Positions 40,050 to 50,511 of a stretch of DNA of 64,000 nucleotides are shown here, piece by piece. Location of the stretch: positions 66,001 through 130,000 of the forward strand of contig JACKML010000005.1 of the NCBI GenBank assembly GCA_024235415.1, in the 5' to 3' direction. The stretch comes from Chromatiaceae bacterium (GTDB taxonomy: Bacteria; Pseudomonadota; Gammaproteobacteria; Chromatiales; Chromatiaceae). The position numbers and the translations under genes are program-made. How positions within the stretch are numbered: position 1 is the stretch's first letter; every line of letters starts with the position of its first letter. The notes under the pieces are model-generated. The model did not search any database. It was not told the DNA's origin and was given only the letters and a program-made list of their open reading frames with translations.

Positions 40050-42233
40050 GTGGAACCCTCTCTTTCTGAGACACCCTCCACCCTGCCGCCGGACCAGGCT
40101 GACACCCCGGCAACCGGCGATGCGCGTTTTCTTGTCAGCGATCTTTGCAGTTATCTAGAAAGCTATCTCACCCGCGAACAGGTCAGCGAGGTCTACCGCG
40201 CCTATCTGTTCGGGGCAGAGGCCCACGAAGGCCAGAATCGGCTCTCCGGCGAACCCTACATCTATCACCCTGTTGCCGTGGCGCGCATCCTGGCCGGCAT
40301 GCGCATGGATCACCAGTGCCTGATGGCGGCGATCCTCCACGACGTGATCGAGGATACCGAGACCGCGAAGGAGCAGCTGGCGCGCGAGTTCGGTCGGGAA
40401 ATCGCCGAGCTGGTTGACGGGGTCAGCAAGCTCACGCAGATCAAGTTCCGGTCACGTGCCGAGGCCCAGGCGGAGAACTTCCGCAAGATGATGCTGGCGA
40501 TGACCAAGGACATCCGGGTCATCATGATCAAGCTGGCAGACCGTCTGCACAACATGCGCACGCTGGGTGTGATGGGGCCGAACAAGGCGCGCCGCATCGC
40601 GCGCGAGACGCTCGATATCTACGCCCCGATCGCCAACCGGCTCGGTATCAACAGTATCCGCCACGAGCTCGAGGAGCTTGGCATGGCGGCACACTGGCCG
40701 TGGCGCTACAACGTGCTGCGCGGGGCACTTCGCAAACGCCGCGGTAACCGCAAGGAGGTGGTCAGCAACATCGAGGAAGTGCTGCGTGGCCGCCTGCAGC
40801 AGGAGGGCTTCGACGGCAACGTCTACGGACGGGAGAAGCACGTCTACAGCATCTACCGCAAGATGCTGGAGAAGAAGCTGTCACTCAACGAGCTTGCCGA
40901 TGTGTATGCGTTTCGCATCCTCGTCGACTCGGTGGACACCTGTTATCGCGTGCTCGGCGTGGTGCACAACCTGTACCGCCCGGTACCGGGAAGGTTCAAG
41001 GACTACATCGCGATACCCAAGGCCAACGGCTACCAGTCGCTGCATACGGTGCTGTTCGGGCCGCATGGTCTGCCGATCGAGATCCAGATCCGCACGCGTG
41101 AGATGCACCGCGTGGCTGAGGAAGGAATCGCAGCGCATTGGCAGTACAAGGATACAGGCGCGCGTGCGCTGACACCGGACGCGGCCGCCGACTGGCTGCG
41201 TAACCTGCTCGAGGTGCAGAAAGACTCGGGCAATTCGATGGAATTCCTCGAGCACGTCAAGGTCGACCTGTTCCCGGACGAGGTCTATGTATTCACGCCA
41301 CGCGGCCAGATCTTCGTGCTGCCCAAGGGTGCGACGGTGATCGACTTCGCTTACGCGGTGCACTCGGACGTCGGAAACCAGTGTGTGGCTGCGCGGGTGG
41401 ACCGTCGACTGGCGCCTTTGCGTTCGCAGCTGCGCAATGGGCAGACGGTCGAGATCATCACCAAGCCCAACAACCGTCCCAACCCGGCATGGCTGGATTT
41501 CGTGGTTACCGGCAAGGCCCGTGCAACCATCCGCTCATACCTCAAACGCCTTGAACAGACGGAGGCGGTCGAGCTTGGTCGGCGGCTGCTGGAGCGTGAA
41601 CTGGAGACACAGGGCCGATCGCTCGACCTTGTGGGTGAGCAGGAACGCACACAGCTGTTGGCCGAGATTGGCCTGCACAGCTTCGACCATTTGCTCGAAC
41701 AGGTTGGCCTGGGCAATCGCATGGCCAAGCTCGTTGCCCGCCTACTCGTGTCGAGCACCGAACAGGGGGGCGCGGACGCCGGTCCAGCCGGTTCGCTGAC
41801 GATAAAGGGCACCGAAGGCATGGTGGTGAGCTTCGCCAAATGCTGTGGCCCTATACCCGGTGATCCGATCATCGCGATCTTCAGTCCGGGGCGCGGGCTG
41901 GTGGTGCACAACCATGACTGTCCGAATCTTGGCGACTTCCGCCGCCAGGGCCAGAGCTGGCTGGATGTGCAGTGGGCAGACGATGTCAGCGGCGAGTTCT
42001 CGACGGCGATCCGTGTCGACGCCGGCAATCAGCGCGGAATGCTGGCGACCATCGCAGCGCTGATCGCCGAGGAAGGCTCGAATATCGAAGACGTGCGCAG
42101 CGAAGAGCGCGATGGACTCAGCACCAGTCTGCGTTTCGTGGTGACGGTGAAGGGACGCAAGCACCTTGCGGCCATACTGCGACGCCTCAAGCACGTACCC
42201 TTCGTGCTGCGCATCAACCGGGTGATTGGCTGA
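40050..42233 (+). CDS. spoT: Bifunctional (p)ppGpp synthetase/hydrolase SpoT
   Basis: 727 residues from a GTG 8 bases after rpoZ; no strong ribosome site, so coupling is likely. Hydrolase: HPVAVARILAGMRMD and the intact HDVIEDT in the HD domain. Synthetase: RFKDYIAIPKANGYQSLHT with metal and stacking residues. Then TGS (VYVFTPRGQIFVLPKGATVIDFAY), helical/zinc-finger region (AKCCGPIPGDPII) and C-terminal ACT (NQRGMLATIAALIAEEGSNIED). Intact HD and synthetase sites suggest both activities. Its last 20 bases overlap the convergent rnd gene. Confidence 0.96.
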   Translation: MEPSLSETPSTLPPDQADTPATGDARFLVSDLCSYLESYLTREQVSEVYRAYLFGAEAHEGQNRLSGEPYIYHPVAVARILAGMRMDHQCLMAAILHDVIEDTETAKEQLAREFGREIAELVDGVSKLTQIKFRSRAEAQAENFRKMMLAMTKDIRVIMIKLADRLHNMRTLGVMGPNKARRIARETLDIYAPIANRLGINSIRHELEELGMAAHWPWRYNVLRGALRKRRGNRKEVVSNIEEVLRGRLQQEGFDGNVYGREKHVYSIYRKMLEKKLSLNELADVYAFRILVDSVDTCYRVLGVVHNLYRPVPGRFKDYIAIPKANGYQSLHTVLFGPHGLPIEIQIRTREMHRVAEEGIAAHWQYKDTGARALTPDAAADWLRNLLEVQKDSGNSMEFLEHVKVDLFPDEVYVFTPRGQIFVLPKGATVIDFAYAVHSDVGNQCVAARVDRRLAPLRSQLRNGQTVEIITKPNNRPNPAWLDFVVTGKARATIRSYLKRLEQTEAVELGRRLLERELETQGRSLDLVGEQERTQLLAEIGLHSFDHLLEQVGLGNRMAKLVARLLVSSTEQGGADAGPAGSLTIKGTEGMVVSFAKCCGPIPGDPIIAIFSPGRGLVVHNHDCPNLGDFRRQGQSWLDVQWADDVSGEFSTAIRVDAGNQRGMLATIAALIAEEGSNIEDVRSEERDGLSTSLRFVVTVKGRKHLAAILRRLKHVPFVLRINRVIG

Positions 42234-43401
42234 TCGGTTCAGCTGGGTCGCCGGCCGGCACCAGTTGCAGCCGGCCATCGTGCAGTTCGAGACGTTGTGC
42301 GCCGTGCATGACGGCGTCCAGCGTCTTACCCGCCAGGGCGTGACGCCAGCCTTCGAGCAGGGTGCAGTCGCGCTCACCACGCACGAATCTCTCCAGTTCC
42401 TTGCGCGTTGCGATCGCCTGCGCCGTCAGTTGGTGCTCGTCGGCAATCAGGCGCAGTGTGGCGCTCAGAAGGTCGGCCATGGCGTCCTCCTGGGCGTTTA
42501 ATGGCGTTGTTCGGCCCTGGTCCACCGGCCAGTCCTCGCGCGGCGTTTCAGCGCCCTCGGCGATCAGTTTGAGCAGCGCCTCGCCCTCGCGTCGGATCTG
42601 GCCGGGTTCGAGGCCACGGATCTTCGACAGGCCGCCGGCGTCGCGCGGCATGCGCCGGCATAGATCGATCATTACTTCGTCCTTGAGCACCCATTTGCGC
42701 GGCAGGTCGCGTTCACGCGCCTGGATCTCACGCCACGCCGCCAGCCGTTGCAGCACGGCAAGCTGGCGTCCCCGCAACATCTGCTTGCCCTTGGTGCGCT
42801 GCCACATCCCCCAGGGGTCGGGGAAGTAGGTCTGCGGATCGGCCAGGGTTGCGAAGTCCGCGGCCAGCCACTGCAGGCGTTCGCGGTCGAACAGATGCCC
42901 GCGCATGTGCAGGTACAGCTGGCCGAGATAGACCACATCGTCCAGTGCATAGCGCAACTGTTGCTCATCAAGTGGCCTGTGCGACCAGTCAGTGCGTGAC
43001 TGGTCCTTCGGCAGTTCGACGTTCAACAGCAGCTTGACCAGGTTGGCATAACCGATCTGGTCGCCGTGTCCAAGCAATGCCGCGGCCGGCTGGGTGTCGA
43101 ACACGGGCATTGGCAGCCCGCGGTGATCGTGCAGAAAGATCTCCAGGTCCTGGCGCGCCGCGTGCAGCACTTTCAGGACGCTGGCGTCGTACAGGATGTC
43201 GAGCAATGGCTGGAGGTCGTCCAGTTGCAAGGGATCGATGCAGGCGGCCACCTCGCCATTGCAGACCTGGATCAGGCAAAGCCGTGGATAGTAGGTGCGC
43301 TCGCGGATGAACTCCGTGTCCACCGCCAGCCACTCGCTGCCTTTGAGCATTGCGCACAACTCGAGCAGCTGTTGCGCGGTATCGACGTATCTCTCTTGCA
43401 T
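42214..43401 (-). CDS. rnd: Ribonuclease D
   Basis: 395 residues. 3'-5' exonuclease of the DEDDy class that trims tRNA and small RNAs: motif I WLAVDTEFIRERTYYP, motif II KVLHAARQDLEIF, motif III YALDDVVYLGQLY. Two HRDC domains follow (about 205-290 and 300-385). The 3' end overlaps that of spoT on the opposite strand. Confidence 0.95.
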   Translation of the reverse strand: MQERYVDTAQQLLELCAMLKGSEWLAVDTEFIRERTYYPRLCLIQVCNGEVAACIDPLQLDDLQPLLDILYDASVLKVLHAARQDLEIFLHDHRGLPMPVFDTQPAAALLGHGDQIGYANLVKLLLNVELPKDQSRTDWSHRPLDEQQLRYALDDVVYLGQLYLHMRGHLFDRERLQWLAADFATLADPQTYFPDPWGMWQRTKGKQMLRGRQLAVLQRLAAWREIQARERDLPRKWVLKDEVMIDLCRRMPRDAGGLSKIRGLEPGQIRREGEALLKLIAEGAETPREDWPVDQGRTTPLNAQEDAMADLLSATLRLIADEHQLTAQAIATRKELERFVRGERDCTLLEGWRHALAGKTLDAVMHGAQRLELHDGRLQLVPAGDPAEPISQSPG

Positions 43402-43502
43402 TTGATCCTTCCTTTAACGAGGCAGAGGATATCATCCGCACAGGCGCAGGCAGGCTGTGGCGGGGTAAGATTGTCCGCATCGGGTTTTTTCGGAACGTCC
43501 GG

Positions 43503-44015
43503 ATGCGCGCACTGATCGAGTACTTCATTCGCCTCGCGGTCTTGAAACGCGGCCCGCAGGACCTGCCTTCGTCGCCGGAACTCTTCGCCTTGCTCGCGGT
43601 GCTCAATGTCCTGATCGGCACGGCCAACGGAACGGCATTGTTCGGCAATGCGGGCGCTGCGCTGGGGGCGAATGTTCTCGACCTGGGACTGACCCTGATC
43701 ATGCTGCTCGTGCTGTTGCAGTTTCGTGGTCATGTCGCACGCTGGCTGCAGACCGCGACGGCGTTTCTTGGGCTCGGGGTCCTGGCCGGGTGCCTGATGC
43801 TTTTCGTACGCGGGCCTGCGACGTCGCTTGGCATTACCGAACTGGCGATGCTGATCGATTTCGTGCTGGCGATCTGGCTGCATGTCGCCCTCGGCGGTGT
43901 GCTGCGGCATGCGCTCGGTATCCCATTGCTGGCAGGCGTCGTCATCGTGCTCAGCTACACCATCATGGCGTTCAACCTGATCGCCAGAGTCTTTCCACCG
44001 GCGATCGGTACCTGA
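43503..44015 (+). CDS. Four-helix membrane protein of unknown function
   Basis: 170 residues from the ATG at 43503 (MRALIEYFIRLAVLKRGPQDLP). Four to five hydrophobic segments: about 23-45, 55-77, 87-103, 113-131 and 137-160. No charged or catalytic motif stands out. It is directly followed by mpl with no spacer (TGA then ATG), so it is translated with it; a link to the cell envelope is guessed from that. A Yip1-like fold is possible but not demonstrable. Confidence 0.7.
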   Translation: MRALIEYFIRLAVLKRGPQDLPSSPELFALLAVLNVLIGTANGTALFGNAGAALGANVLDLGLTLIMLLVLLQFRGHVARWLQTATAFLGLGVLAGCLMLFVRGPATSLGITELAMLIDFVLAIWLHVALGGVLRHALGIPLLAGVVIVLSYTIMAFNLIARVFPPAIGT

Positions 44016-45380
44016 ATGCATATCCATATCCTCGGCATCTGTGGAACCTTCATGGGGGGCATCGCGTTGATTGCGCGTGCCTTCGGCCATCAGGTCTCGG
44101 GTTCGGACGCCAACGTCTATCCGCCGATGAGCACCCAACTCGAGGCGGCGGGCATCCGCCTGATGGAGGGCTATGACCCGGGGCATCTCGACCCCGCGCC
44201 TGATCAGGTGGTCGTGGGCAACGCCATGTCGCGAGGTAACCCGGCGGTGGAGCACATGCTTGCGCGTGGGTTGCGCTACATCTCGGGGCCGCAGTGGCTG
44301 GCAGAAAACGTGCTGCACGATCGCTGGGTGCTGGCGGTCGCGGGAACACACGGCAAGACCAGCACGGCCAGCATGCTGGCATGGATCCTCGAATACGCCG
44401 GTCTCAAGCCCGGTTTCCTGATCGGTGGCGTACCGCGTAACTTCGGTATCTCTGCGCGCGCCGGGGACGCACCGTTTTTCGTCGTCGAAGCCGACGAATA
44501 CGATACGGCGTTCTTCGACAAACGCTCCAAGTTCGTGCACTACCGGCCGCGTACGCTGGTGATGAACAATCTGGAGTTCGATCATGCGGACATCTTCGAC
44601 GACCTGGAGGCCATCCAGCGCCAGTTTCACCACCTGGTGCGCACAGTGCCGGGCAACGGCCTGATCATCTCACCGTTGAGCGATGGCAATCTGCACGATG
44701 TCCTGGAGATGGGTTGCTGGACACCGTTGCAGCACTTCGACACGGAACTGGAGGCCGATTGGCACGTGGCTGATTGTGCGCCCGACGGCAGCAGCTTCGA
44801 CGTGATCTGCGAGACGCATAACGTCGGAACGCTGCAGTGGTCACTGAGCGGGCGTCACAACATCAGCAATGCCTTGGCCGCGCTCGCCGCGGCGCGCCAT
44901 GCCGGTGTGCCGCCGTCCGTCGGCATCGAGGCACTGGCGCGATTCGAAAACGTCAAGCGTCGCATGGAGTTGCGCGGCGAGGTGGGCGGGGTGCGGGTGT
45001 TCGATGACTTTGCGCATCATCCCACGGCGATACGCACGACGCTGGATGGCCTGAGCCAGCAGGTCGGCAACAGACGCATCCTGGCGATTCTGGAACCCCG
45101 TTCCAACACCATGCGCATGGGCGTGCACGTCGGCCAGCTGGCGGATGCGCTTGGGCAGGCAGATCAGGTGTGGGTGTTTGCACCGCCTGAACTCGGCTGG
45201 GATGCGGCCACCGTGCTGCGGAGTCTTGGCAGGCGCCTGCATGTCCACGACAGTACGCAGTCGATTATCGATGAAGTCGCCGGGTTGGCTGCGCCAGGTG
45301 ATCAGGTCCTGATCATGAGCAATGGTGGTTTTGAAGGCATCCACCAGCGTCTCCTCGACGCCCTGGATAGTCGGGGCTGA
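44016..45380 (+). CDS. mpl: UDP-MurNAc:L-Ala-gamma-D-Glu-meso-DAP ligase (murein peptide recycling)
   Basis: 454 residues, full length. Joins recycled tripeptide to UDP-MurNAc. MHIHILGICGTFMGGIALIARAFGHQVSG is the Rossmann start of Mpl; the P-loop is AVAGTHGKTSTASMLAW; further Mur ligase motifs are FVVEADEYDTAFFDKRSKFVHY (Mpl-specific), LSGRHNISNALAALAAARHAG and DDFAHHPTAI. Cytoplasmic. Together with anmK near the right edge it shows the cell recycles its wall. Confidence 0.96.
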   Translation: MHIHILGICGTFMGGIALIARAFGHQVSGSDANVYPPMSTQLEAAGIRLMEGYDPGHLDPAPDQVVVGNAMSRGNPAVEHMLARGLRYISGPQWLAENVLHDRWVLAVAGTHGKTSTASMLAWILEYAGLKPGFLIGGVPRNFGISARAGDAPFFVVEADEYDTAFFDKRSKFVHYRPRTLVMNNLEFDHADIFDDLEAIQRQFHHLVRTVPGNGLIISPLSDGNLHDVLEMGCWTPLQHFDTELEADWHVADCAPDGSSFDVICETHNVGTLQWSLSGRHNISNALAALAAARHAGVPPSVGIEALARFENVKRRMELRGEVGGVRVFDDFAHHPTAIRTTLDGLSQQVGNRRILAILEPRSNTMRMGVHVGQLADALGQADQVWVFAPPELGWDAATVLRSLGRRLHVHDSTQSIIDEVAGLAAPGDQVLIMSNGGFEGIHQRLLDALDSRG

Positions 45381-45457
45381 CAGGCGGTCATTGGCCGTCG
45401 CATGCATGCCGCCATAAACTGCGTATGCGATCGATCGGGCATGCTTAAATAATCCCT

Positions 45458-46075
45458 ATGAACGGTAAACAAGCGCCAATTGGCGTCGCCCTGACCGGGG
45501 CCTCAGGTATCCAGTACGGCCTGCGTCTTATCGAATGCCTGGTGGCGGCGAAGCGGGACGTCTACGTGATGGTGTCGCAGGCGGCCCAGGTCGTCGCGAA
45601 CATGGAGACGGACCTGAAGCTGCCGGGGCATCCCGAAGAGATTGCCACGCTGTTGACGGAGAAGTTCGGCGCCAGGCCCGGACAATTGCAGGTGTTTGGC
45701 CGTCAGCAGTGGACGGCGCCGGTCGCCAGCGGTTCGAACCCCCCGCAGGCGCTGGTGATCTGTCCGTGTACGACCGGCACGCTGGCCTCGGTGGCAAACG
45801 GGATCTGTGATGACCTGATCGACCGTGCCGCAGACGTCGCGCTGAAGGAGCGGCGTCAGCTGATCCTGGTGGTGCGCGAGACACCGTTGTCGTCGATCCA
45901 TCTCGAAAACATGCTGAGTCTGACTCGGGCCGGTGCGGTGATCATGCCCGCCAATCCGGGGTTCTACTTCCGCCCGACGTCGGTTGGGGAGATCATCGAT
46001 TTCATGGTTGCGCGGATCCTCGATCATCTCGGGGTCGCGCATACGCTGACCGCCCGATGGGGCGATGAGCACTGA
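45458..46075 (+). CDS. ubiX: Flavin prenyltransferase UbiX
   Basis: 205 residues. Makes prenylated FMN for the decarboxylase UbiD in ubiquinone synthesis. The Rossmann start GVALTGASGIQYGLRLIECL, the VICPCTTGTLASVANGICDDLIDRAADV core (motif PCS/T-x-T-L), the VVRETPLSSIHLENM phosphate loop, and PANPGFYFRP at the end are all present. It overlaps the next gene by 11 bases. Confidence 0.94.
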   Translation: MNGKQAPIGVALTGASGIQYGLRLIECLVAAKRDVYVMVSQAAQVVANMETDLKLPGHPEEIATLLTEKFGARPGQLQVFGRQQWTAPVASGSNPPQALVICPCTTGTLASVANGICDDLIDRAADVALKERRQLILVVRETPLSSIHLENMLSLTRAGAVIMPANPGFYFRPTSVGEIIDFMVARILDHLGVAHTLTARWGDEH

Positions 46076-46694
46076 CGCTTCCGGGCAGGTGGCCGAGCGG
46101 GTTGCAGTATTTCCGCTCAACGTCGTGCTGTTCCCCGGCGGCCTGCTGCCTCTGCGTATCTTCGAGCCGCGTTACCTGCGCATGGTCAGTGAATGCATGC
46201 GCCATGACGCGCCGTTCGTGGTTGTGCCGATCGTCGATGGTGAGGAATCCGGTGGCGTGGCAACGATTGCCGCCACCGGCACTTTGGCACGCATCATCGA
46301 CTGGGAGCAGCGCGATGACGGCCTGCTCGGGTTGTTGTGCGAAGGCGGGCAGCGCGTGGCCATAGGAGACACCGAAGTCGAGCACGACCGGCTGTTGCGC
46401 GCACAGGTGGTGCCGTTGAGGCCGCCGCGGCCGCAGGCGCTGCCGTCGGACCTGGCGTGGGCCGCCGACCTGCTCGACGAGTTGCTGCGACGTATCGGCC
46501 CGCCGTTCGACCGCCTGATCTCGGCCGATCCCGCGACTGAGCCCAGTGCCGATCATGTGGTCAATCGGCTGATCGAGATTCTGCCGCTGCCGCTGGCGGA
46601 GAAGTGCGCCTTGTCCGATATCGACGACAGTGTCGCGCGTCTGCAGCGGTTGTCCGGTCTGATTAACCCTGCGGGGTCTCAGCGCGACGACTGA
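46065..46694 (+). CDS. Lon N-terminal-domain (LON substrate-binding) protein
   Basis: 209 residues; the LON/PUA-like domain alone with no AAA or protease part. VAVFPLNVVLFPGGLLPLRIFEPRYLRMVSEC is the family signature; the C-terminal helical part has PLAEKCALSDIDDSVARLQRL. Such proteins are common, cytoplasmic and of unknown role. It overlaps ubiX by 11 bases and runs 16 bases into the convergent dedA gene. Confidence 0.88.
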   Translation: MSTDASGQVAERVAVFPLNVVLFPGGLLPLRIFEPRYLRMVSECMRHDAPFVVVPIVDGEESGGVATIAATGTLARIIDWEQRDDGLLGLLCEGGQRVAIGDTEVEHDRLLRAQVVPLRPPRPQALPSDLAWAADLLDELLRRIGPPFDRLISADPATEPSADHVVNRLIEILPLPLAEKCALSDIDDSVARLQRLSGLINPAGSQRDD

Positions 46695-47293
46695 TGGCGC
46701 TGGCGCAGGTGGACCAGCGCCCATACCAGCAGGATCAGTGCAACGGCGGCGAGCGGGAACAGCAGGGAGCGCCAGTCACCCGATGTGCTCAATTCGCCGA
46801 GCACGATGCCCGGGATCAGGTAGGCTGGCGCCCAGACCAGGGCTGACAATACGTTGGCAAGATAGAAACGCCGTGGCGGCATGTGCATCAGGCCGGCGAC
46901 CAGGGGCACGATCGCGCGGATCGGGCCGAAGAAACGCCCCAGGGCAACGCTCAGGTCGCCATATTTTTCGAAGAACCGGATACCCTTCTGCAGATGGTCG
47001 GGGTGCAGGCGGAACCAGCGCCAGCGGGCGGTCAGGTACTCGAAGTGGTGGCCCAGCCAGTAGCTCAGACCGTCGCCGATAATGGCCCCGGCGATTGCCC
47101 ACAGGCACATGAGCCAGAAATCCAGGATGCCGGCACCAATCAGGGTGCCGGCACCCAGCAGGATCACCACGCCCGGTACCAGCACGCCGACGATCGCCAG
47201 CGACTCGACGAGCGCTACTGCGAACACCACCCAGCCGGCATAGCCTGGATTGAGTTCGATCCAGCCCAGAAGCGCGGAAAACCACTCGGTCAA
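46679..47293 (-). CDS. DedA family membrane protein
   Basis: 204 residues, about five hydrophobic segments. GVLVPGVVILLGAGTLIGAG, GDGLSYWLGHHFEYL, RFFGPIRAIVPLVAGLMHMPPRRF and WAPAYLIPGIVLG are the core DedA motifs. DedA proteins affect membrane potential and lipid carrier recycling (undecaprenyl phosphate flippase activity is reported for some). It lies 9 bases after hemL on the same strand. Confidence 0.9.
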   Translation of the reverse strand: MTEWFSALLGWIELNPGYAGWVVFAVALVESLAIVGVLVPGVVILLGAGTLIGAGILDFWLMCLWAIAGAIIGDGLSYWLGHHFEYLTARWRWFRLHPDHLQKGIRFFEKYGDLSVALGRFFGPIRAIVPLVAGLMHMPPRRFYLANVLSALVWAPAYLIPGIVLGELSTSGDWRSLLFPLAAVALILLVWALVHLRQRHQSSR

Positions 47294-47302
47294 GTGGAGG
47301 GC

Positions 47303-48582
<1,280 letters not shown>

Positions 48583-48586
<4 letters not shown>

Positions 48587-49227
48587 GGTCGGGCCTCCTC
48601 GGCGGGGTTGAAACAGGGCGCGAAGGCACGGGCGGCAGCGGTAACATCGGGCGCCGCGAACACCGCGCTGATCACCGCCAGCATGTCGGCGCCGGCACGC
48701 ACCAGGGCGGCGCCATTCTCGGGGCTTATCCCGCCTATCGCAACCGTCGGGACCGATAATTCGGTGCGCGCACGGCGCAGCAGGTCCGGCGTCGCTGCAA
48801 CCGCCTGCGGCTTGGTCGGTGAGGCAAAGAAGCTGCCGAAGGCGACATAGTCGGCACCCCCGGCGGCTGCCCGTTGTGCCAGGTCAAAGCGGTTGTAGCA
48901 GGAGACGCCGATCAGGCTGCCGGCGGGCAGGCGGGCCCGCGCGCAGTCGATGGCCATGTCGTCGCGGCCCAGGTGTACACCGTCTGCGCCTACGGCACAG
49001 GCGAGGTCGACGTCATCGTTGATCAGCAGCGGGACCTGGAAGTGTGCGCACAACGTCTGGAGAGCCGTCGCGGTGGCCAGGCGGCATTGCCGGTCGTCGC
49101 TCTTGTCCCGGTATTGAACCAACGAAGCGCCACCGCGCAGGGCGGCGTGCACGGCCACGCGTGCCTCCTCGGCGCCCAGCGCTCGATCCTCGGTGATCAC
49201 GTACAAGCCGCGAAGCCGTGGGTTCAT
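48583..49227 (-). CDS. thiE: Thiamine phosphate synthase
   Basis: 214 residues from the ATG at 49227, which overlaps the thiD stop (ATGA); a GTG 7 codons earlier is unneeded. Couples HMP-PP and thiazole phosphate. Motifs RGLYVITEDRA, LVQYRDKSDD (pyrophosphate Lys), LLINDDVDLACAVGADGVHLGRDD, GADYVAFGSFFASPTKP and VAIGGISPENGAALV. Cytoplasmic. Between thiD and hemL in one unit. Confidence 0.95.
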
Positions 49228-49994
49228 CCGCGCCGCCACGGCAGCCACTGGCCGCCTCCCGGCTGATTGGCCACCTGCAACGCGCCTGCGGTAAATCCCT
49301 GGGCCCTGTTCACAGCGGTAATCACGTCGTCGCCCAGCGCCAGGTAGGCGGCGCAGGCGCTGGCCAGGGTGCAGCCGGATCCGTGATAGCGATGTGGAAG
49401 GCGTGGCCAGCGGAATGCGCGGGGATTGCCGTCTCCGAGATACAGATGATTCGTTACGACCTCGCCTGTGGCCTCGTCGGCGCCAGTCAGCAGTACTGCG
49501 TCGGCGCCCCAGTGCAACAGGCTCTGCGCTGCCTCGGCCGCATCGTCGTTGTCGGCCAGGCGGCGGGCTTCTGCGCGGTTTGGCGTGGTCAGGGTGGCCA
49601 GTGGCAGCAGTTGTTCACGCATCACCTCAACCAGGCGGACGGCGCTGAGGTCAAAACCCCCGCCGGCGGCCAGCACCGGATCGAGCACCACAGGTCCGGG
49701 GAAACCGCGGAGGATCTGGACCAGTGGCGGTATCAATGCGACCGAGCCGATCAATCCGATCTTGATTGCGTCAGGCGTGATATCGCGCAGCAGGCGTTCG
49801 GCCGCGGCGGTGAAGAAGTCTGCCGGTGTCGGCAGCAGTGAGGCCACATTGTGGGTGTCCTGCGCGGTGAGTGCCGTCACCAACGACATCGCCTGGCCGC
49901 CAAGGACCGTGACGGTCTCGATGTCTGCCTGGAGGCCGGCCCCTCCAGTCGGGTCGTGGCCGCCGATACACAGGATGCAGGGGGGATGCTTCAT
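49224..49994 (-). CDS. thiD: Hydroxymethylpyrimidine/phosphomethylpyrimidine kinase
   Basis: 256 residues. Phosphorylates HMP twice for thiamine. Ribokinase-type: CIGGHDPTGGAGLQADIETV (substrate), DPVLAAGGGFDLS, LTGADEATGEVV, and the anion hole HRYHGSGCTLASACAAYLA. First in the minus-strand unit thiD-thiE-hemL-dedA, and divergent from the rubredoxin gene, an order common in this group. Confidence 0.94.
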   Translation of the reverse strand: MKHPPCILCIGGHDPTGGAGLQADIETVTVLGGQAMSLVTALTAQDTHNVASLLPTPADFFTAAAERLLRDITPDAIKIGLIGSVALIPPLVQILRGFPGPVVLDPVLAAGGGFDLSAVRLVEVMREQLLPLATLTTPNRAEARRLADNDDAAEAAQSLLHWGADAVLLTGADEATGEVVTNHLYLGDGNPRAFRWPRLPHRYHGSGCTLASACAAYLALGDDVITAVNRAQGFTAGALQVANQPGGGQWLPWRRG

Positions 49995-50061
49995 CGCGGC
50001 GGGATTGTATCAGCACTACCGTGGCGGAAAGGCAAACCCTGCCCTGGGCCGGTCAATCGCA

Positions 50062-50075
50062 GCCAGACATCTGGC
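50062..50075. promoter_or_regulatory. Palindrome between thiD and rubredoxin genes
   Basis: GCCAGA-CA-TCTGGC, a 6-bp perfect inverted repeat in the divergent 138-base spacer. It could be an operator; no regulator is identified. Confidence 0.25.
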
Positions 50076-50132
50076 AGAATTACGCCACGCCCCCTTTATT
50101 TTGCCAACAACCGGGCCGAGGAAGAGGAAGTA

Positions 50133-50297
50133 ATGAAGACCTACCTGTGCGTCATATGCGGCTATGTCTACGACGAGGCCAAAGGCCGGCCCGAAGAAGG
50201 AATTGCGCCGGGAACGCGGTGGGATGACGTGCCGCTGAACTGGAAATGCCCCGAGTGCGGTGCCGGAAAAGAGGATTTCGAGATGATCGAGATCTGA
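50133..50297 (+). CDS. Rubredoxin
   Basis: 54 residues. Fe(Cys)4 site formed by Cys6 and Cys9 (CVICGYVYDEAKG) and Cys39 and Cys42 (CPECGAGKEDFE), with the aromatic core Tyr/Trp conserved (TRWDDVPLNWKC). Small electron carrier in the cytoplasm; the redox partner is unknown. GAGGAAG precedes the ATG. Followed by a hairpin. Confidence 0.96.
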   Translation: MKTYLCVICGYVYDEAKGRPEEGIAPGTRWDDVPLNWKCPECGAGKEDFEMIEI

Positions 50298-50302
50298 TTC
50301 TG

Positions 50303-50331
50303 ATCACGTAGGCCAGCGGTGCCTGCGTGAT
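50303..50331 (+). terminator. Hairpin after the rubredoxin gene
   Basis: ATCACGTAGGC-CAGCGGT-GCCTGCGTGAT, an 11-pair stem with one T-G pair, 5 bases after the stop. A short T-rich tail (TGTTTATTCTTCG) follows some 10 bases later. A probable terminator. Confidence 0.5.
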
Positions 50332-50511
50332 AAGTCGCTGTTTATTCTTCGTTATTCCAAGTGGTTGGGGCTTTTGACGCGCGCTGGCCTAGGCCGTCGG
50401 GGAATCTGGGCTACACTTCCATTCAGCCCTGCAATTGTGCCAACTGCCGTAAAATCAATGGTTTGCGGAGGGCGAGCTGTTGCCGGTACGCCCGGCCTCC
50501 GAGGATGCGCC

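Noticed and set aside
43272..44633. 453-codon minus-strand frame over rnd and mpl
   Set aside because: Shadow of two certain genes on both strands; composition is His/Asp/Gln-rich with no motif.
45730..45745. tRNA T-arm-like GGTTCGAACCCC
   Set aside because: Lies inside ubiX coding sequence, and no tRNA cloverleaf surrounds it.
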